A stretch of DNA of 16,606 nt from Candidatus Ectomicrobium neotermitis (GTDB taxonomy: Bacteria; Elusimicrobiota; Endomicrobiia; Endomicrobiales; Endomicrobiaceae): positions 1 through 16,606 of the forward strand of contig JAITBH010000053.1 in assembly GCA_031283745.1 (NCBI GenBank), given 5' to 3'. This document shows, one piece after another, positions 15,157-16,606 of this stretch; the first letter of the stretch is position 1; the number at the start of each line of letters is the position of its first letter. The position numbers were made by a program, and so were the translations under genes. The notes beneath the pieces are model-generated. The model ran no database searches and had not been told where the DNA came from. It worked only from the letters and a program-made list of their open reading frames with translations.

Positions 15157-16332
15157 ATGAACAACAAAAATATTGGAAATTTAGTTGCAAAAATCATCGC
15201 AAATGTTGAAAAAAATGGAGACAAATCGGTTTTTGATTACATCAAAAAGCTTGACGGAGTTGATTTGTCAAAAACTGGCTTAAAAACCCCGCAAAACCTC
15301 ATCAAATCCGCAAACAAATCCATCCCAAAAGACCTAAAAAATGCAGTTTGCTCATCTTTTAAGAATGTGTCTGCATTTCACAAAGAGGAACTAAGGCACA
15401 TCAAACGTTCTTGGTTTATGACAAAGAGCGGAGTGAAAACCGGGCAGATATTTTCCCCCATAGAATCTGTGGGAATTTATGTTCCGGGAGGACGTTTTTC
15501 TTATCCTTCGACAGTTATCATGACAGCGGTTGCCGCAAAAATTGCGGGTGTTAAAACGATAGCAATTGCCACTCCGCCTCAGAAAATAAATGACGTTTTG
15601 CTCTTTGCAGCAGACCTCTGCGGGGTAAAAAACATTTATACCGTCGGGGGAGCTGTAGCGATTGCCGCTCTTGCTTGCGGAACTGAAAGCATAGAGAAGG
15701 TCGATATGATTGTTGGACCGGGAAATATGTATGTAAACGAGGCAAAGAGGCAGGTTTTTGGAAAAGTGGGGATCGATTCTTTGGCAGGACCAAGCGAAGT
15801 GGCAATAATTGCCGACAAAAATGCACCTTTGGATTTCATTGAAGCAGACATTATGGCTCAAGCTGAACATGACCCAGCCGCAAAAGCCTTTTTGTTTAGC
15901 GAAAGTGCCAAGACCGTTGCGGAACTTAAAAAGAGGTTGCCAAGCTTTGCCCTCAAGCAGACTATTTTTGAGGTTTGCTCAATTGACGAAGCTATTGAAA
16001 AATCAAATCAGCTCGCACCTGAACATTTAGAGTTGCTTATAAAAAATCCAGCAAAGCTAATTTCAAAAATTAAGAACGCTGGAGCAGTGTTTGCAGGTTA
16101 TTTGACACCGACCGCCGCGGGAGATTATTGGGCGGGCCCGTCGCATGTGCTGCCAACGCAGTCATCAGCCAAGTTTTCAAGCGGGCTTTCCGTAGCGACC
16201 TTTCTTAAAAGGAGCAGCTACGCACAAATTCTTGCACCATCCCAAACCGCATACAGCCAAATAGCCGCTTTTGCCGAAAGCGAAGGCCTAATTTGGCATA
16301 AAAAATCCGCCCTTCGGCGCAACGGCGAGTGA
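15157..16332 (+). CDS. hisD: Histidinol dehydrogenase HisD
   Basis: HisD performs the last two steps of histidine synthesis, oxidising L-histidinol to L-histidine with two NAD+, and uses Zn. The product has 391 residues, against about 434 in E. coli, because the first 35 or so N-terminal residues are missing; the core is complete. Visible are VGIYVPGGRFSYPSTVIMTA (105-124), VGPGNMYVNEAKRQVFG (186-202), LAGPSEVAIIAD (209-220) and ADIMAQAEHDPAA (230-242). APEHLELL (287-294) and AGDYWAGPSHVLPT (321-334) follow. Predicted Zn ligands are Q235, H238, D323 and H381 (EGLIWH), and the catalytic pair is E289/H290. It is the only plus-strand gene, divergent from thrS, and no other his gene is in view. 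The ATG has no SD and is about three bases from the predicted transcription start, so translation is probably leaderless. A strong terminator follows at 16440-16476. Confidence 0.95.
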   Translation: MNNKNIGNLVAKIIANVEKNGDKSVFDYIKKLDGVDLSKTGLKTPQNLIKSANKSIPKDLKNAVCSSFKNVSAFHKEELRHIKRSWFMTKSGVKTGQIFSPIESVGIYVPGGRFSYPSTVIMTAVAAKIAGVKTIAIATPPQKINDVLLFAADLCGVKNIYTVGGAVAIAALACGTESIEKVDMIVGPGNMYVNEAKRQVFGKVGIDSLAGPSEVAIIADKNAPLDFIEADIMAQAEHDPAAKAFLFSESAKTVAELKKRLPSFALKQTIFEVCSIDEAIEKSNQLAPEHLELLIKNPAKLISKIKNAGAVFAGYLTPTAAGDYWAGPSHVLPTQSSAKFSSGLSVATFLKRSSYAQILAPSQTAYSQIAAFAESEGLIWHKKSALRRNGE

Positions 16333-16439
16333 AAGCCAATGAACCCGCCCAATAGACTGGCGGGCAGGCGACAACGACAAGAACTTAGTTGAGAGAGCTT
16401 AGATACGACTAAAACAAACAATAAACAACACAAACGGCA

Positions 16440-16476
16440 AAAAACCCCCTGCTTTCATCAGTAGCAGGGGGTTTTT
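16440..16476 (+). terminator. Intrinsic terminator downstream of hisD (bidirectional form)
   Basis: A 14-bp uninterrupted stem (16440-16453 with 16463-16476) has a 9-nt loop. The core is CCCCCTGCT/AGCAGGGGG, flanked by As on the left and Ts on the right. It could terminate hisD transcripts from the left and, less certainly, transcripts from a gene beyond the right edge. Confidence 0.9.
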
Positions 16477-16551
16477 CTTTGGTGGTATACCTATATAGTT
16501 GTATCGGCGGTTCGGGTGTTGGACCTGCAAATTGGGTGATGTCACCTGTAG

Positions 16552-16572
16552 GGGAGGGTTTCAAACCCTCCC
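16552..16572. other. 9-bp perfect inverted repeat
   Basis: GGGAGGGTT (16552-16560), loop TCA, AACCCTCCC (16564-16572). It directly abuts the right border hairpin (16573-16597), so the two could stack. No T-run follows, so it is not a typical terminator. Confidence 0.75.
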
Positions 16573-16606
16573 GCCCGCCATTTCCTTTTGGCGGGTTAAG
16601 AATGCC

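Larger units (their letters stand above)
16342..16597. repeat. Hairpin-rich non-coding stretch bounded by inverted hairpin repeats (REP/BIME- or MITE-like)
   Basis: From the hisD stop to the window end (274 bases) I find no supportable gene. The left border is AACCCGCC (16342-16349), 9 nt, GGCGGGC (16359-16365). The right border is its inverted counterpart, GCCCGCC (16573-16579), 10 nt, GGCGGGTT (16590-16597). Between them lie the terminator stem, the palindrome GGTATACC (16484-16491), GGTG-ATGT-CACC near 16535-16546, and a 9-bp hairpin (16552-16572). The stretch is clearly more GC-rich than the surrounding genes. The symmetric pair suggests a mobile or dispersed repeat unit. Copy number cannot be seen in this window. 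Confidence 0.5.

Noticed and set aside
15391..15870. 159-codon minus-strand ORF
   Set aside because: It lies wholly antisense to conserved hisD motifs and matches no family I know. It is a shadow of hisD.
16505..16580. A tRNA-like stretch (GGCGG... ending GCCCGCCA, with a TTCAAA loop)
   Set aside because: The apparent T-loop does not align: the stem that closes it is a 9-bp GGGAGGGTT/AACCCTCCC hairpin with a 3-nt loop. The acceptor arms mismatch at position 6 and wobble at position 7, and no convincing D or anticodon arm is present. It is better read as repeat hairpins.
16461..16606. Open reading frame on the plus strand running to the window edge
   Set aside because: It begins inside the terminator stem, has no start with an SD, and its codons are dictated by palindromes. 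I treat it as chance openness in a GC-rich non-coding element.
1..16606. CRISPR array, prophage, IS element or defence system
   Set aside because: No regularly spaced direct repeats, transposase, integrase or nuclease genes are visible; nearly all of the window is explained by conserved housekeeping genes.

Overview
This is an AT-rich window (roughly 35-40 % GC by eye) from a Gram-negative bacterium. It carries a long minus-strand block of housekeeping genes, one plus-strand gene (hisD), and a hairpin-rich stretch at the right edge. LptF and LptG imply an outer membrane with LPS-type lipid. A long-form pyrophosphate-dependent phosphofructokinase points to PPi-based glycolysis. The combination (PPi-PFK, LptFG, TGS-less ThrRS, 232-residue TruB, low GC) would fit Elusimicrobiota (Endomicrobium-like) or a comparable deep-branching didermic phylum. 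I cannot fix the taxon from sequence alone, and that placement is an inference.

Layout, in the direction of minus-strand transcription from right to left. An extended -10 promoter near 15087 starts the block thrS - LtaS-like phosphotransferase - lptF - lptG - pfp - yajQ. These genes are packed tightly, with a 29-bp overlap (phosphotransferase/lptF), an ATGA overlap (lptF/lptG) and short gaps with Shine-Dalgarno (SD) sequences. A weak hairpin follows the yajQ stop. A strong new promoter (TTGACT-16-TATAAT, 6710-6737) then starts the translation and ribosome-maturation block rimP - nusA - infB - rbfA - nrnA - truB - ribF. The last gene runs off the left edge. This block is the classical nusA/infB operon: 30S maturation (RimP, RbfA), transcription elongation and termination (NusA), initiation (IF2), nanoRNA/pAp turnover (NrnA), tRNA U55 modification (TruB) and FMN/FAD synthesis (RibF).

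The most interesting control element is a perfect intrinsic terminator (6-bp GC stem plus T8, 6663-6689). It lies downstream of the rimP promoter and immediately upstream of the rimP ribosome-binding site. Transcripts from the promoter must therefore pass a terminator before reaching rimP-nusA-infB. That is an attenuator architecture in front of the gene for NusA, itself a modulator of intrinsic termination. A second notable observation is an Asn in place of the Mg-binding Thr/Ser of the IF2 P-loop (GHVDHGKN).

On the right, hisD is divergent from thrS. Its promoter (TTGACA-17-TATTTT) is so close to the ATG that the mRNA should be leaderless or nearly so. Beyond hisD, positions 16333-16606 contain no gene I can support. 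They hold a 14-bp stem terminator and a symmetric pair of AACCCGCC-N9/10-GGCGGGC hairpins in inverted orientation, resembling a REP/BIME or MITE-like repeat element.
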